Positions 63,304-64,000 of a DNA stretch of 64,000 nt are shown here, one piece after another (the first letter of the stretch is position 1; the number at the start of each line of letters is the position of its first letter). Source of the stretch: Paenibacillus sp. FJAT-26967 (GTDB lineage: Bacteria; Bacillota; Bacilli; Paenibacillales; NBRC-103111); NCBI RefSeq assembly GCF_001541095.1, contig NZ_LMXH01000001.1:1948842-2012841 (forward strand), written 5' to 3'. The notes below the pieces were generated by a model that was given only the letters and a program-made list of their open reading frames with translations, searched no databases and was not told where the DNA came from. A program made the translations under genes and the position numbers.

Positions 63304-64000
63304 TTAAGGCAGCAGGTGGGAGAAAGTCAGATGTCTGTCCAGCATGAAGTTTGCTGCTCCTAGCGCACCGCCGGTTTCTAGGAATCGGCTAAGCTTTACT
63401 TCCGTGTTACGTGACAACGTGCTCATGGCACGCTGCCTCATTACCTTCTCCGCCGCCTTAACATAGTAGGGACTGTCTGCAGGGACAGGTCCTCCCAGAA
63501 TTATCGCTTCGGGGTTGAGCAAGTTGACCAGATTGGCCATAGCAGTGCCCAAGTAAGCGGCTGCATTCCCGATAATCTGGAGTGCAAGCTCGTCGCCGTC
63601 TTCGGCTGCTTGGCAGATATGTTCGTACCGTAGCAGCTGCAGATCAAGCTCAGGCTGCTGAAGCAGGGAAGGTGTGCCCAAGCGGAGCTGTCTGCGGGCT
63701 TCCCTCTCAATCGCATGAGCGGCGGATACCATCTGGAGACAGCCCGTGTTGCCGCAGGGGCATAACGGTCCGTGGTCGGTCACGGTCGTATGTCCGATTT
63801 CACCGGCACCGCCTGCTGCACCGTGGATCAATTCCCGGTCGATGTAAATACCGGCCCCGATCCCGGCATCGATTCCGATGTAGATCATATGCCGGTACGA
63901 TTTGCCGGCCCCGTACCGGCACTCCGAGAGTCCACGGGCCCGGCTCCGGTTAAGAAGAGTGGTCGGCCAGCCAAGTTCGCGTTCGAATTCGCTGGCCCAA
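63304..64000 (-). CDS. ROK-family protein (repressor/kinase), 5' part outside window
   Basis: The reading frame is open to the right edge of the window, so about 232 C-terminal residues are seen. Seen: the glycine-rich IGIDAGIGAGIYIDRELIHGAAGGAGEIGHTTV, the zinc-binding CPCGNTGCLQ, and a late ILGGPVP. These fit sugar-responsive ROK repressors (XylR/NagC type) or ROK sugar kinases; the N-terminal DNA-binding region that would tell them apart is missing. An in-frame methionine at 63888 is internal, because family homology continues upstream of it. Confidence 0.85.
   Translation of the reverse strand, partial: WASEFERELGWPTTLLNRSRARGLSECRYGAGKSYRHMIYIGIDAGIGAGIYIDRELIHGAAGGAGEIGHTTVTDHGPLCPCGNTGCLQMVSAAHAIEREARRQLRLGTPSLLQQPELDLQLLRYEHICQAAEDGDELALQIIGNAAAYLGTAMANLVNLLNPEAIILGGPVPADSPYYVKAAEKVMRQRAMSTLSRNTEVKLSRFLETGGALGAANFMLDRHLTFSHLLP

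Noticed and set aside
63582-63953. Arg-rich plus-strand frame near the window end
   Set aside because: Composition is that of a shadow of the GC-rich ROK gene on the other strand.
1-64000. CRISPR arrays, rRNA, tRNA and intact prophage
   Set aside because: No regularly spaced repeats, rRNA segments, tRNA cloverleaf or phage structural genes were seen on reading. Covariance-model searches (tRNAscan-SE, Infernal) were not possible here.

Overview
The window looks like a chromosomal segment of a Gram-positive endospore former of the Paenibacillaceae (Paenibacillus or a close relative). Pointers are the moderate base composition, strong AGGAGG-type ribosome binding sites, many Rho-independent terminators, a T-box in front of an aminoacyl-tRNA synthetase gene, a PdaA-type spore-cortex deacetylase, and a copper-amine-oxidase-N-like stalk on a secreted protein. 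The species cannot be named from the sequence alone.

Layout. 1-1707: the end of trpA, then a macrolide phosphotransferase gene behind a leader peptide and an attenuator. 1733-4902: an MBL-fold hydrolase, three GNAT acetyltransferases and a DUF4241 protein. 5209-12674: an apparent beta-lactam response locus with response regulator, sensor kinase, TolB-like lipoprotein, class D beta-lactamase, PBP2a/PBP3-like transpeptidase and a second class D enzyme. 12776-20751: ordinary genes (disulfide oxidoreductase, ABC-F ATPase, SET protein, Cys-rich membrane protein, AraC regulator, VOC protein, PdaA).

20800-44875: a ten-gene hybrid NRPS/PKS operon, the centre of interest. Its first module is C-A-PCP-E with the asparagine code DLTKIGEVGK, so it should build an N-acyl-D-Asn cap. 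The third gene encodes a ZmaM/ClbP-type D-Asn peptidase fused to an ABC exporter that would remove the cap during export. This is the prodrug logic of zwittermicin, xenocoumacin, colibactin and amicoumacin. The rest differs from the clusters I know: a macrolide-type glycosyltransferase, an NRPS module with a lysine-like code and a truncated condensation-like tail, a free malonyl-AT, AT-less KS-KR-ACP and KS-ACP proteins, a BtrH-type acyltransferase domain fused to the last PKS, a free ACP, a radical SAM enzyme and a second BtrH-like protein. No thioesterase is present, so the chain may be released onto an amine acceptor by the BtrH-type domain.

44932-46971: a T-box controlled prolyl-tRNA synthetase gene directly downstream, away from the usual proS neighbourhood. 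It may be a self-resistance copy and so hint at the target of the product.

47096-64000: a MerR-controlled SMR efflux pair, secreted and phytase-like proteins, three decayed genes (a frameshifted gene, a hydrolase remnant, an IS1595-like transposase remnant), Mn catalase, APH-like kinase, SDR, a heme oxygenase/bacteriophytochrome pair with a degenerate GGDEF domain, a sulfatase and the 3' part of a ROK-family gene.
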